NCBI GenBank assembly: GCA_903928015.1
Contig: CAIYPF010000076.1
Coordinates: forward strand, 1-53,457
Direction of reading: 5' to 3'
Origin: an uncultured Gammaproteobacteria bacterium
Lineage (GTDB): Bacteria > Pseudomonadota > Gammaproteobacteria > Pseudomonadales > UBA5518
Length of the DNA: 53,457 nt
Positions 7,816 through 18,555 of the stretch are shown piece after piece. How positions within the stretch are numbered: the stretch's first letter is position 1; each line of letters starts with the position of its first letter. The notes beneath the pieces are model-generated. The model was not told where the DNA came from. It ran no database searches and saw nothing but the letters and a program-made list of their open reading frames with translations. The position numbers were made by a program, and so were the translations under genes.

Positions 7816-9663
7816 ATGCACCTGATGCGCGCCTTCGTGTTGCTTGCCATTGCCTTTGCGCTGTCAGCCTGCGCACCCAAACCCGCGCCTGCGCCGCTGG
7901 TGGCGGCCGTTGCTGCCTCCGATGCCTTGCGGCCGGTGGGCGAGGGCGCTGTGGCCGGCTCGCTGAACGCCGCTGGCGGTCACAGCTGGCACGGCGTCCC
8001 TTACGCGGCGGCTCCGGTGGGCGAGTTGCGCTGGAAACCCCCGCAGCCCGTCGCGTCGTGGAAGGGAACGCGTGATGCGCTGCAGTCGGGCAGTCCGTGC
8101 ATCCAGTACGGCTGGATGATGGGAGGCGTCGGCAGCAACGGCTCGCATCAGGGGAGCGAGGACTGCCTGTTCCTGAACATCGATGCACCGCGCATGGACG
8201 CTGCGAAGGCGTCCGGCGCAAAACTGCCCGTGATGGTGTGGATACACGGTGGTGCCAATACGGTGGGGCACGCGGCCGGCTACGACGGCGCGCGACTTGC
8301 GGCCAGGCAGAACGTGGTCGTGGTCAGTATCAATTACCGGCTCGGGCCCTTCGGCTGGTTCGTCCTGCCGCGCGGTGCGAGCACGGAGGCAGCCGATCCG
8401 GTAGAGGCCTCCGGAAACTGGGGCACGCTGGACACGCTTGCCGCGCTGCGCTGGGTGCAGGAGCACATCTCGTCCTTCGGCGGTGATCCCGGCAACGTGA
8501 CGGTGTTCGGCCAGTCCGCGGGTGGCACCAATGCGCTTGCGCTGCTGGTCTCGCCGATGAGCGAGGGCCTGCTGCAGCGCGTGATCGTGCAGAGTCTGGG
8601 CTTCGGTCTTGCGCAGATGCCGCGCGTGAGCCACTACACGGACGATGCCGAGCCCGGCGGGCCCTGGAGCAGCGCCGAGATACTGCTGAAGGCGCTGGTG
8701 CAGGCGGGGCGTGCGAGCGATCGCGCGTCGGCGCGGGCCATCGCCGACACAATGAGCGCGGAGGACATCGCGTCGTTCCTGCGTGGCATGGATCCCTGGA
8801 CCCTGTACGCGCTGTATCACCCTTCCAACATCGAAACCGATCTCTTCCCCACGGTGATCCAGGACGGCACGGTGCTGCGCAAGGGGCCGGTCGATGAACT
8901 GCTCGCGGATCCCGCGCGCCATCTGTCCGTGCCGACCATGCTCGGCGTCACGCGTGACGAGCCCAAGCTCTTCATGGCCTTCGATCCGCGTCTCGTGGGC
9001 ACCGTGGCCGGGGCGCCCCTGTGGATACGCGACCCGGAAGCCTACGACCGCGAGGCCAACTATCGATCGCTGCTCTGGCGCGCCAACGGCGTGGACCGTC
9101 CGGCGCGTGCACTGGCGGCCGCCGGTACGCAGGCCTATGCCTATCGTTGGGACTGGCGCGACGAAGGCAGGCTTTTCGGGGTGGTCGATGGCAGCCGCCT
9201 GATCGGGGCGGCGCACGGGCTGGAGATTCCCTTCATCTTCGGCTCCTTCGACTCCTGGCCCGGCCAGGAGGTGCTGTTCAGCGAGGACAACCGCTCGGGC
9301 CGCGAGGCACTCAGCGAAGCGATGATGTCCTACTGGGCAGCTTTTGCCGCCACGGGGACGCCGGGGCGCGGGCGTCAGGGCGATCTGCCGTTGTGGCCGG
9401 AGTGGGGCGCGGGCTCGGCAACGCCTGATTACCTCGTCTTCGATGTCGCGCAGAACGGCGGCATCCGTACCGCCAACGAGCCCGCATCGCGTGAGGCTGT
9501 GCTTGCATTGATGGAGCGCCAGGAGCCCGATTCACCCGAGGCTTGCGCGATGTTTTCCGCGACGTTCCGCAATCGCGTCGATGCCTGGGCCGATGCCGCA
9601 TGGGAGCGTTTCAAGGACGGCTATTGCGCCGGATTGCCTGGCGTGAAGCGGGTGCTGCGCTAG
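7816..9663 (+). CDS. Type B carboxylesterase, predicted lipoprotein
   Basis: The 615-residue protein opens with a lipobox signal peptide (L-S-A-C19), so it is probably anchored to a membrane facing the periplasm. Carboxylesterase signatures are S-E-D-C-L-F-L-N at 114-121, the oxyanion segment W-I-H-G-G-A at 142-147 and the nucleophile in G232-Q-S234-A-G236-G. A late G-A-A-H-G-L-E-I-P block supplies the likely catalytic histidine. Size and order of motifs match bacterial PnbA-type esterases. Its TAG stop shares a CTAG tetranucleotide with the stop of the convergent lutC gene. The substrate is unknown; esters of hydrophobic alcohols or acids are typical. Confidence 0.92.
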   Translation: MHLMRAFVLLAIAFALSACAPKPAPAPLVAAVAASDALRPVGEGAVAGSLNAAGGHSWHGVPYAAAPVGELRWKPPQPVASWKGTRDALQSGSPCIQYGWMMGGVGSNGSHQGSEDCLFLNIDAPRMDAAKASGAKLPVMVWIHGGANTVGHAAGYDGARLAARQNVVVVSINYRLGPFGWFVLPRGASTEAADPVEASGNWGTLDTLAALRWVQEHISSFGGDPGNVTVFGQSAGGTNALALLVSPMSEGLLQRVIVQSLGFGLAQMPRVSHYTDDAEPGGPWSSAEILLKALVQAGRASDRASARAIADTMSAEDIASFLRGMDPWTLYALYHPSNIETDLFPTVIQDGTVLRKGPVDELLADPARHLSVPTMLGVTRDEPKLFMAFDPRLVGTVAGAPLWIRDPEAYDREANYRSLLWRANGVDRPARALAAAGTQAYAYRWDWRDEGRLFGVVDGSRLIGAAHGLEIPFIFGSFDSWPGQEVLFSEDNRSGREALSEAMMSYWAAFAATGTPGRGRQGDLPLWPEWGAGSATPDYLVFDVAQNGGIRTANEPASREAVLALMERQEPDSPEACAMFSATFRNRVDAWADAAWERFKDGYCAGLPGVKRVLR

Positions 9664-10247
9664 CCGCTCACGATCAGAGCGTGCAGTTCGATCGGCCCGT
9701 GAACGCCGGTCGCGAACTGCATGCCGATATCACCGCTCGATGATGGCCCCGATACCAGGCTGAGCGCTCGCGGCGTGTCGCTGCCGAACTCGCGCCGCAC
9801 GCGTGCCCACAGGTCTTCCAGGTTCGGCAGCACGTCTGCCGCGCGCACCAGCACCACGAGCCGGTCACACAGGAAATTGAGCGCCATCGGCGTGCCCGCG
9901 CGCGGATGGAGCAGCAGGCTGCCGGTTTCCGCCACCGCTGCGATGGCGGTCGTGATCGCGAGTCCCTTGACCGGGCCTTCTCCGGCCGCGCGGAGGACGG
10001 GCAGGGCCGGGCCGGGCAGGGCGAGAATCCGCTCGAGCCAGGCGTCTTTTGCGGTCAGCATGCTTGAGCCGTCTTCGCGCGCCAGCGCCGCGATCCACGC
10101 CCGCCCCCCGGGTTCGTCGTCGACACGGCTGCACTGGCCGCCCTGGGCACGCAGGCGCGTGATGAAGTGCTCCACCACGTTTCCCGGTACATGCACGCGC
10201 GGGCGTGTGGCGGCAAGCGCTGCGTAGGCGCTGTCGCGGGCGTTCAC
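9660..10247 (-). CDS. lutC: LUD-domain lactate utilisation protein C
   Basis: The GTG start overlaps the TGA of lutB in a GTGA, with a GGAG site ahead of it, giving 195 residues. A longer reading runs deep into lutB in another frame and is not credible. The LUD domain is recognisable from the segment around A-V-A-E-T-G-S-L-L-L-H, the R-x-G-T-P pattern and the S-G-P-S-S-S-G-D-I near the end, as in LutC/YkgG. It is the third subunit of the Fe-S lactate oxidation system LutABC, which passes electrons from L-lactate to the respiratory chain. It is the last gene of the greB-lutABC unit. Confidence 0.93.
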   Translation of the reverse strand: MNARDSAYAALAATRPRVHVPGNVVEHFITRLRAQGGQCSRVDDEPGGRAWIAALAREDGSSMLTAKDAWLERILALPGPALPVLRAAGEGPVKGLAITTAIAAVAETGSLLLHPRAGTPMALNFLCDRLVVLVRAADVLPNLEDLWARVRREFGSDTPRALSLVSGPSSSGDIGMQFATGVHGPIELHALIVSG

Positions 10248-11677
10248 AGGCGATGCTCCCCGCTCTTGCCGTGCTGCCGGCGTTGCCAGCGGCCCATGAA
10301 GGTCTCCGCTTGGGGCGCTGGCAGCGCGCGCCCTTGCGCCCAGCCGCGCAGTACGGGTACGCGCCGCAGCACGCCGGGATGCCGGCCGAGGAAAGCGACG
10401 GCGCTGCGCGCCAGGCCTGAACTTGCGCGATACAGCCAGGGCCAGCGGAACGCGGTCATTGCCGCGCCTATTCCGAGGCGCCATGCGCGTGGCGTGATGC
10501 CGGCGGTCGCAGCGTCATCGCGCAGTTGACGCAGGTGCTCCGGCAGCGGGATCCGCATGGGGCAGGTTTCCTCGCAGCGCCCGCAGGCGGTGCAGGCATT
10601 GGGCAACTCTACCGCCCGCTCCAGACCGGTCATCAGCGGCGTGAGCACGGAGCCCATCGGGCCGGGATAGACCCACCCGTACGCGTGGCCGCCGACGTGG
10701 CGGTAGACGGGGCAGTGGTTCAGGCAGGCGCCGCAGCGTATGCAGCGCAACATGCTGCGGTACTTGCCTGCGCGCATGGCGCGGCGGCCGTTGTCCAGCA
10801 GGATCACATGGAAAGCAACCGGTCCGTCGGGTTCTTCAGCGCGACGCGGGCCGCTGTAGAACGTGGTGTAGGCGCTGGTGATCTGACCGGTGGCGCTGCG
10901 GCAGAGCACGCGGTGCAGCGCGCTCGCGTCTTCCACCGTGGGTACCAGTTTTTCGATGCCTGCGATCACGATATGCAGACGCGGCAGGATGCTGCAGAGA
11001 TCGCCGTTGCCCTCGTTGGTCACGAGCATGATCGAGCCGTTTTCGGCGACCAGCGCGTTGGCGCCCGTGATCCCCGCGTCTGCCGAGAGAAAACGCTCGC
11101 GCAGCATCTGGCGCGCTTCGCGCACCATCTGCGGTACGTCGTCCAGGTTCCGCTCGCCCAGATCGTGTTTCTGCCGGAAGAGCTCCGCAACCTGCGCCTT
11201 CGATTTGTGCAGCGCAGGGCCGATGATGTGGCTGGGCGGCTCCCCGGCCTGCTGGATGATGTACTCGCCGAGGTCTGTCTCCAGCACCTCGAGACCTGCG
11301 CCCTGGAGAGCATCGTTCAGGTTGGTCTCTTCGCCGACCATCGACTTGCCCTTGATCACCTTGCGCACATCCGCCCCGGCGCAAAGCGCGAGCACGATGC
11401 GGTTCAGGTCCTCGGCGCCAGCGGCGTGATGCACCGCGCCGCCGCGCGCCTGTACGGCCCGCTCGAAATCCGCGAGGTAGGTCTCGAGGTGGTCAAGCAC
11501 GTGGTCTTTCATGGCTACTGCGTAGTCCCGCAGTGCCTCGAATTCCGGCGTCTGGTCGATGGCTTTCTGGCGCAGCGCGGGAAGGAATGTCGTCACCGCG
11601 CCCAGCACGGGCTTGAGTTGCGCATCGGCGAGTGCGATGCGGCTGTTTTGCACGAAATGCTCGCTGGTGTGCTGCAT
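10244..11677 (-). CDS. lutB: Lactate utilisation Fe-S protein B
   Basis: The 477-residue protein has an N-terminal LUD-type domain (A-E-N-G-S-I-M-L-V-T-N-E-G-N-G near 211-225). Two [4Fe-4S] ferredoxin motifs follow: C312-x2-C315-x2-C318-x3-C322-P and C362-x2-C365-x2-C368-x3-C372-P. The order and length match LutB/YkgF, the electron-transfer subunit of the cytoplasmic lactate oxidation complex. Its ATG overlaps the TGA of lutA by one base (TGATG), and its own stop overlaps lutC, so expression of the three is probably coupled. The C-terminus is Arg-rich and less conserved. Confidence 0.95.
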   Translation of the reverse strand: MQHTSEHFVQNSRIALADAQLKPVLGAVTTFLPALRQKAIDQTPEFEALRDYAVAMKDHVLDHLETYLADFERAVQARGGAVHHAAGAEDLNRIVLALCAGADVRKVIKGKSMVGEETNLNDALQGAGLEVLETDLGEYIIQQAGEPPSHIIGPALHKSKAQVAELFRQKHDLGERNLDDVPQMVREARQMLRERFLSADAGITGANALVAENGSIMLVTNEGNGDLCSILPRLHIVIAGIEKLVPTVEDASALHRVLCRSATGQITSAYTTFYSGPRRAEEPDGPVAFHVILLDNGRRAMRAGKYRSMLRCIRCGACLNHCPVYRHVGGHAYGWVYPGPMGSVLTPLMTGLERAVELPNACTACGRCEETCPMRIPLPEHLRQLRDDAATAGITPRAWRLGIGAAMTAFRWPWLYRASSGLARSAVAFLGRHPGVLRRVPVLRGWAQGRALPAPQAETFMGRWQRRQHGKSGEHRL

Positions 11678-12540
11678 CAGCCGGGCTCGCTGCCGAGGTG
11701 GACATTGAGAGATGGCTGTGGCGGTGCCACGGGCGCTGCTGTGTCGCGGGCATGGCCCGCTCCTACGTCTGGTGCTGTGTCTCGGGCGTGGCCCGCGACA
11801 TGAGCGTCGGCGAGCACCTCGGCCACGTGACGGAACTCCAGCGATATGCCGGTGACTGCTGCACGCCCCTCGAGGTGCAGCAGGCAGCCAAGATCGCCGC
11901 CCGCTAGCGTGGTCGCGCCACTTGCGACGGCGTTGGCGAGTTTCTCATCTGCCATTGCTGTCGAGATCGCGGGCAGCTTGGCGCAGAAGGCACCACCGAA
12001 GCCGCAGCAAATTTCCGTGCCCTGCATCTCCTGCACCTGAACACCAGCGTGCGCGAGCAGTGCGCGGGGTTGCTGACGGATGCCCAGTTCGCGCAGGCCC
12101 GCGCAGCTGTCGTGGTAACTCACTGACGCTGTGCCCTTGCAGGGCGCGGGTACGAAGCCCATCACCGTGTGCAGGAAATGCGTGAGCTCGAACGTTCTTG
12201 CGGCGAGCGCGACCGCGCGCTCATGCCAGCCCGGTGTCTGTGCGAGCAGGCGCGGATAGTGCTCGACGATCATGCCCGTGCACGAACCCGTGGGTGCCAC
12301 CACGTAGTCGTAGTCCTCGAAGCAGCGGATCAGGTTCTGTGCGAGCGGCCGCGCCGCGGCGATGGCGCCGGCGTTGTAGCCCGGCTGGCCGCAGCAGGAT
12401 TGCCCTGGAGGCACATCCACCTCGCAGCCGGCCTGCTCCAGCAAGGCTATCGCTGCCTCGGCCACAGTGGGGCGGAAGACATTTACCAGGCAGCTCACGA
12501 AGAGCGCGACGCGTGGCCTGGCAGGTGCCGAGGTGCTCAT
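11677..12540 (-). CDS. lutA: Lactate utilisation Fe-S protein A with a REP-encoded C-terminal extension
   Basis: The 287-residue protein carries two CCG domains (C49-C50-G and C178-C179-G-F-G-G) typical of LutA/GlcF/HdrB proteins, which bind the catalytic iron-sulphur cluster. Family members are usually near 240 residues. Here residues from about 248 to 269 are translated from a REP palindrome pair, giving A-G-H-A-R-D-T-A twice, followed by a Pro-rich end. The catalytic part looks intact. The start overlaps the greB stop in an ATGA. A shorter original stop was probably lost when the repeat inserted; this is inference. Confidence 0.93.
   Translation of the reverse strand: MSTSAPARPRVALFVSCLVNVFRPTVAEAAIALLEQAGCEVDVPPGQSCCGQPGYNAGAIAAARPLAQNLIRCFEDYDYVVAPTGSCTGMIVEHYPRLLAQTPGWHERAVALAARTFELTHFLHTVMGFVPAPCKGTASVSYHDSCAGLRELGIRQQPRALLAHAGVQVQEMQGTEICCGFGGAFCAKLPAISTAMADEKLANAVASGATTLAGGDLGCLLHLEGRAAVTGISLEFRHVAEVLADAHVAGHARDTAPDVGAGHARDTAAPVAPPQPSLNVHLGSEPG
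11741..11802. repeat. REP palindrome pair inside the lutA coding region
   Basis: One forward unit (GTCGCGGGCATGGCCCGCTC, from 11743) is followed by a second, partly inverted unit (CTCGGGCGTGGCCCGCGACA, from 11781). Both lie in frame within the 3' end of lutA on the minus strand. They match the units at 4931-5058 and 24611-24672. Confidence 0.85.
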
Positions 12541-13043
12541 GCCGGCGCCTCGTAGGCGATCTCGGCGATCAGGAACTCGCGCTCGCCGGCGGGCGTGTGG
12601 ACGCGCACCTCGTCGTCCAGACGCTTGCCGAGAAGCGCGCGGGCCATGGGGGAGTTCATGCTGATCCAGCCCTTGGATACATCGAATTCGTCGGGGCCCA
12701 CGATGCGGTAGCAGTGCTCCTTGCCAGCCTCGTCATCCAGCGTCACCCAGGCCCCGAAGAACACACGCTCGCGGTCTTTGGGGAGTTCCTCGACAACGCG
12801 GAGTTGCTCGAGGCGCTTGGAGAGGAAGCGAACGCGGCGGTCTATCTCGCGCAGGCGCCGTTTGCCATAGATGTAGTCGCCGTTCTCGGAGCGGTCCCCG
12901 TTCTTGGCGGCCTCGTGCACGGCGTTGGTGACCTGCGGGCGCTCGACTTTCCACAGATGCTGCAATTCGGCGCGAAGGGACGCGGCACCCTCGGCGGTGA
13001 TGTAGATCGGACCGCGAGGGGTCTTGTCGGGTTTGGGTCGCAT
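12537..13043 (-). CDS. greB: Transcription elongation factor GreB
   Basis: The ATG chosen gives 168 residues; longer in-frame starts add Arg/Gly-rich sequence unlike the family. The coiled-coil tip carries N-G-D50-R-S-E53-N-G-D-Y, the acidic pair that reaches the RNA polymerase active site and promotes cleavage of backtracked transcripts. The G-K-R-R-L-R-E-I-D-R-R stretch separates GreB from GreA. A C-terminal FKBP-like domain follows. Its TGA overlaps the lutA start, so greB leads the greB-lutABC run. Confidence 0.95.
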   Translation of the reverse strand: MRPKPDKTPRGPIYITAEGAASLRAELQHLWKVERPQVTNAVHEAAKNGDRSENGDYIYGKRRLREIDRRVRFLSKRLEQLRVVEELPKDRERVFFGAWVTLDDEAGKEHCYRIVGPDEFDVSKGWISMNSPMARALLGKRLDDEVRVHTPAGEREFLIAEIAYEAPA

Positions 13044-13096
13044 GGCCGCAGTATCCCCAAAATCCCCCGCGACCGCACCACGCGGGCGGTGTTCCG

Positions 13097-13121
13097 TGCG
13101 GGAGCGGGTTGTGCCCGCGAC
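13097..13121. repeat. Degenerate REP-like palindrome in a divergent promoter region
   Basis: The sequence GGGAGCGGGTTGTGCCCGCG (from 13100) resembles the inverse REP unit at the other loci, with the central CCA replaced by TTG. It lies between the divergent starts of greB and the M23 peptidase and could overlap either promoter. Confidence 0.5.
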
Positions 13122-13153
13122 TGTGCCTTGCCCCGTACGGTAGACTCGCGCCG

Positions 13154-13993
13154 ATGAAAACGCTGCGCCTCTCAACGCTGACCTGCCTGCTGGCACTGCT
13201 CCCGGCAGCAGCCCTGTGCGCTCTGGAGTTGCAGGGCCCGCTGGTGCAGGGCGGTGTGGTGATGGGCCGCGTTGCGGCCGGCACGCCGGTCACGCTGGAC
13301 GGGCGGCGCGTGCGGGTCTCGGGCGATGGCGTCTTCGTGATCGGTTTCGATCGTGACTCTGCGGCATCGCACGCCCTGGTGGCGGGCGCCGAAAAACGCG
13401 AACTCGTGGTGAAGCCGCGCACATACGACATCCAGAAAGTCACGGGCATCCCCCAGCGCATCATGGAGCCCGGCAAGGCAGACCTGGAACGTATTGCCCG
13501 GGACCAGACTCTCATCGACCGCGCCCGCGCCACCGACGACGCCCGGGCAGATTTCGCCGCCGGCTTCCGCTGGCCCATCACCGGGCGCATCAGCGGTGTC
13601 TATGGGAGCCAGCGTTACTACAACGGCGTGCCCTCGCGGCCTCACTTTGGCGTGGACGTTGCCGCCCCCGTTGGTGCCACGGTGCGCGCCCCGGCTCCCG
13701 GCCTCGTCACCTTGGCGGAGCCGGACCTCTTCTACTCGGGCGGCACGGTGATCATCGACCACGGCCACCGGCTCTCCTCGAGCTTCCTGCACTTGAGCAA
13801 GGTGCTGGTGAAGGTCGGGCAGCGCGTGGAACCGGGCGACATCATCGCGCTGGTGGGGGCCACTGGCCGCGCCACCGGCCCTCACCTCGATTGGCGCATG
13901 AGCTGGAAAGATGCCCGCGTCGATCCCCAACTGCTCGCCGGGCCCATGCCGCCCGCCGCGGCACCCGACCATGCCACCGGAGGCGCCAACTGA
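13154..13993 (+). CDS. Exported M23-family (LytM-type) metallopeptidase
   Basis: The 279-residue protein has a signal peptide (about 1-22) and a C-terminal LytM domain, indicating a periplasmic cell-wall hydrolase or a regulator of one. H164-F-G-V-D168 gives two zinc ligands and H213 the first catalytic histidine. The usual H-x-H motif appears as H244-L-D246-W-R, so the third metal ligand would be aspartate. I believe an HLDWR subgroup of M23 proteins exists, so it may still be active. TAGACTCG at 13141-13148 sits just before the start and may be its -10 element. Its TGA overlaps the next gene's ATG (TGATG). Confidence 0.88.
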   Translation: MKTLRLSTLTCLLALLPAAALCALELQGPLVQGGVVMGRVAAGTPVTLDGRRVRVSGDGVFVIGFDRDSAASHALVAGAEKRELVVKPRTYDIQKVTGIPQRIMEPGKADLERIARDQTLIDRARATDDARADFAAGFRWPITGRISGVYGSQRYYNGVPSRPHFGVDVAAPVGATVRAPAPGLVTLAEPDLFYSGGTVIIDHGHRLSSSFLHLSKVLVKVGQRVEPGDIIALVGATGRATGPHLDWRMSWKDARVDPQLLAGPMPPAAAPDHATGGAN

Positions 13994-14181
13994 TGCTCGA
14001 CGAGAAATTGCTGGAAATCCTGGTCTGCCCCGTCACCAAGGGCCCGCTCGAGTATGACCGCGAGAACCAGGAGCTGGTGTGCCGGGCGAGCGGTCTCGCC
14101 TACCCGGTGCGAGACGGCATCCCGATCATGCTCGAAGCCGAGGCGCGCCAACTCACGCTCGAGGAGCGCGAGCGCAAATGA
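13993..14181 (+). CDS. Trm112/YcaR-like small protein
   Basis: This 62-residue protein begins [13 protein letters not shown], the conserved opening of UPF0434/YcaR proteins. It keeps C12-P and C30 but lacks the second cysteine of each zinc knuckle, as in many proteobacterial YcaR members. [11 protein letters not shown] is the other family block. In eukaryotes Trm112 stabilises methyltransferases; the bacterial role is poorly known. The gene overlaps the M23 stop. In enterobacteria the homologue lies in the lpxK-kdsB region, so this location is different. Confidence 0.88.
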   Translation: MLDEKLLEILVCPVTKGPLEYDRENQELVCRASGLAYPVRDGIPIMLEAEARQLTLEERERK

Positions 14182-14232
14182 TCGCTTGCCGCCGGATTTT
14201 CACGCTCTGCCCGGCAGCGCCCGCAGTCGCCC

Positions 14233-14250
14233 GGCCCGTATACTCGGGCC
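14233..14250. promoter_or_regulatory. Perfect inverted repeat around a TATACT box upstream of alaS
   Basis: GGCCCG and CGGGCC flank the hexamer TATACT, which matches the sigma-70 -10 consensus at five of six positions. The site lies about 46 bases before the alaS start. No T-run follows, so a terminator is less likely than a promoter/operator. No good -35 element is visible. Confidence 0.4.
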
Positions 14251-14295
14251 ATACCTTGTCCAACCCGCGCAGGCTTTTCCCTGCTCCCTGACGGA

Positions 14296-16914
<2,619 letters not shown>

Positions 16915-16940
16915 TACAGCCTGCGGCCCGGGGAACTGAC

Positions 16941-18176
16941 ATGGCGTTGATCGTGCAGAAGTTCGGCGGCACCTCGGTGGGCACCGTCGAACGCATACAG
17001 GCGGTGGCAGACAAGGTGCTCGGCTTCCGCCGCGCGGGCCACGACATGGTGGTGGTGGTGTCTGCCATGTCCGGTGAAACCAACCGGCTTATCGGGCTTG
17101 CCAGGCAGATCGAGGAAGACCCGGACGCCCGCGAGCTCGATGCACTGGTTTCCACCGGCGAACAGGTCAGCATGGCGCTGCTCGCCATGGCACTCCACGC
17201 CCGCGGCTGTGATGCCCGCTCCTACAACGGCTCGCAGGTGCGCATCCTCACCGACAGCGCCTTCACCAAGGCCCGCATCCGCGAGATCGACGACGTGCGC
17301 ATCCGCGCCGATCTGGCGCAGGGGCGGGTGGTGGTGGTGGCAGGTTTCCAGGGCGTGGATGAAGCCGGCAACGTCACGACACTTGGCCGTGGCGGTTCCG
17401 ACACCACGGCCGTTGCGGTGGCTGCGGCGCTCAAGGCCGACGAATGCCAGATCTACACCGATGTCGATGGTGTCTACACCACCGACCCGCGCGTGGTGCC
17501 CGAGGCACGCCGCCTCGACCGCATCACCTTCGAGGAAATGCTCGAACTCGCCAGCCAGGGCAGCAAGGTGCTGCAGATCCGCTCGGTGGAGTTTGCGGGC
17601 AAGTACAAGGTGCCGTTGCGCGTGCTCTCGAGCTTCGTCGACGGGCCCGGCACGCTGATCACGATGGAAGAGGGGAACCCGATGGAAGCGCCAACCATTG
17701 CAGGCATTGCCTTCAATCGCGACGAGGCCAAAGTGACAGTCCGCGGCGTGCGCGACACTCCTGGCAGCGCCTACCAGATCCTCGGTCCCGTGGGCGAGGC
17801 CAATATCGAGGTCGACGTGATCGTGCAGAACGTGGCCGAGGGCCAGAGCACGGACTTCACCTTCACGGTGCACCGCAACGACGCCAAGCGCGCCGCTGCC
17901 ATCCTGCAGGAGCTGCTGCCCAGCATCGGTGCCCGGGAGGTGGTGACAGACGCCAAGGTGGCCAAGGTCTCGATCGTGGGCGTGGGTATGCGCTCGCACG
18001 CAGGCGTGGCGAGCCGCATGTTCAAGGCGCTCTCGGACGTGCAGATCAACATCCAGATGATCACCACCTCCGAGATCAAGGTTTCGGTGGTGATCGACGA
18101 AAAGTACCTCGAGCTGGCCGTGCGGGCCCTGCACTCGGAGTTCGGGCTGGACACGCCGGTGGCCGAAGAGGCGTGA
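16941..18176 (+). CDS. lysC: Aspartate kinase
   Basis: The 411-residue protein phosphorylates L-aspartate, the first step toward lysine, threonine, methionine and diaminopimelate. K7-F-G-G-T-S12 is the ATP/aspartate signature, and G-R-G-G-S-D-T-T-A-V-A-V occurs in the kinase domain. Two ACT domains follow from about residue 265 (V-R-G-V-R-D-T-P-G-S-A, then I-V-G-V-G-M), so feedback inhibition by lysine and/or threonine is expected. Size matches Pseudomonas LysC. The alaS-lysC-csrA order is common in pseudomonads. Confidence 0.98.
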   Translation: MALIVQKFGGTSVGTVERIQAVADKVLGFRRAGHDMVVVVSAMSGETNRLIGLARQIEEDPDARELDALVSTGEQVSMALLAMALHARGCDARSYNGSQVRILTDSAFTKARIREIDDVRIRADLAQGRVVVVAGFQGVDEAGNVTTLGRGGSDTTAVAVAAALKADECQIYTDVDGVYTTDPRVVPEARRLDRITFEEMLELASQGSKVLQIRSVEFAGKYKVPLRVLSSFVDGPGTLITMEEGNPMEAPTIAGIAFNRDEAKVTVRGVRDTPGSAYQILGPVGEANIEVDVIVQNVAEGQSTDFTFTVHRNDAKRAAAILQELLPSIGAREVVTDAKVAKVSIVGVGMRSHAGVASRMFKALSDVQINIQMITTSEIKVSVVIDEKYLELAVRALHSEFGLDTPVAEEA

Positions 18177-18217
18177 GCAATTTGTGTCCGGGGTATGGTC
18201 TATGAAGTTTATTCACC

Positions 18218-18312
18218 TATAATCGCGTCCGCTTGCCCCTTGGGGCACCCCCACAATAAAGACCGGCTCTAGCTGGCAGGGGGGGGCGACCCGGCACCTT
18301 GAGGAATGGACC
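18218..18312 (+). promoter_or_regulatory. csrA promoter -10 box and structured leader
   Basis: TATAAT at 18218-18223 is a perfect -10 hexamer; the upstream -35 is weak. The leader has a CCCCTTGGGG hairpin (18237-18246), a C-rich stretch that could pair with the eight-G run at 18279-18286, and GGA motifs in GAGGAATGGACC right at the ribosome site. CsrA/RsmA proteins bind GGA in loops, so autoregulation is plausible. Confidence 0.6.
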
Positions 18313-18516
18313 ATGTTGATTTTGACCCGGCGAATCGGAGAGACCCTGATCATTGGCGACAACGTCACGATCACGGTGCTCGGTGTTAAAGGCAACCAGG
18401 TGCGTCTGGGCGTGAATGCTCCCAAGACCGTTTCGGTGCATCGCGAAGAGATCTACGAACGCATTCAGCGCGAGGGCGGCAATCCCGCGGCAGCAGACGG
18501 CAACCGCGAGGACTGA
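18313..18516 (+). CDS. csrA: Carbon storage regulator CsrA/RsmA
   Basis: The 67-residue RNA-binding protein begins [12 protein letters not shown] and contains [11 protein letters not shown] and the R-E-E-I-Y-E-R-I block near residue 50. Arg44 and the first-strand residues that contact GGA motifs are kept (V-S-V-H-R-E-E). It is a post-transcriptional regulator of carbon flow, motility and biofilm genes, acting mainly by blocking ribosome sites. The Ala/Asp-rich tail is variable in the family. The gene lies between lysC and tRNA-Ser. Confidence 0.98.
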   Translation: MLILTRRIGETLIIGDNVTITVLGVKGNQVRLGVNAPKTVSVHREEIYERIQREGGNPAAADGNRED

Positions 18517-18555
18517 GTTCCCGCGGCCTCCTCCCCGGAGGGCGTCAACGAGTAC

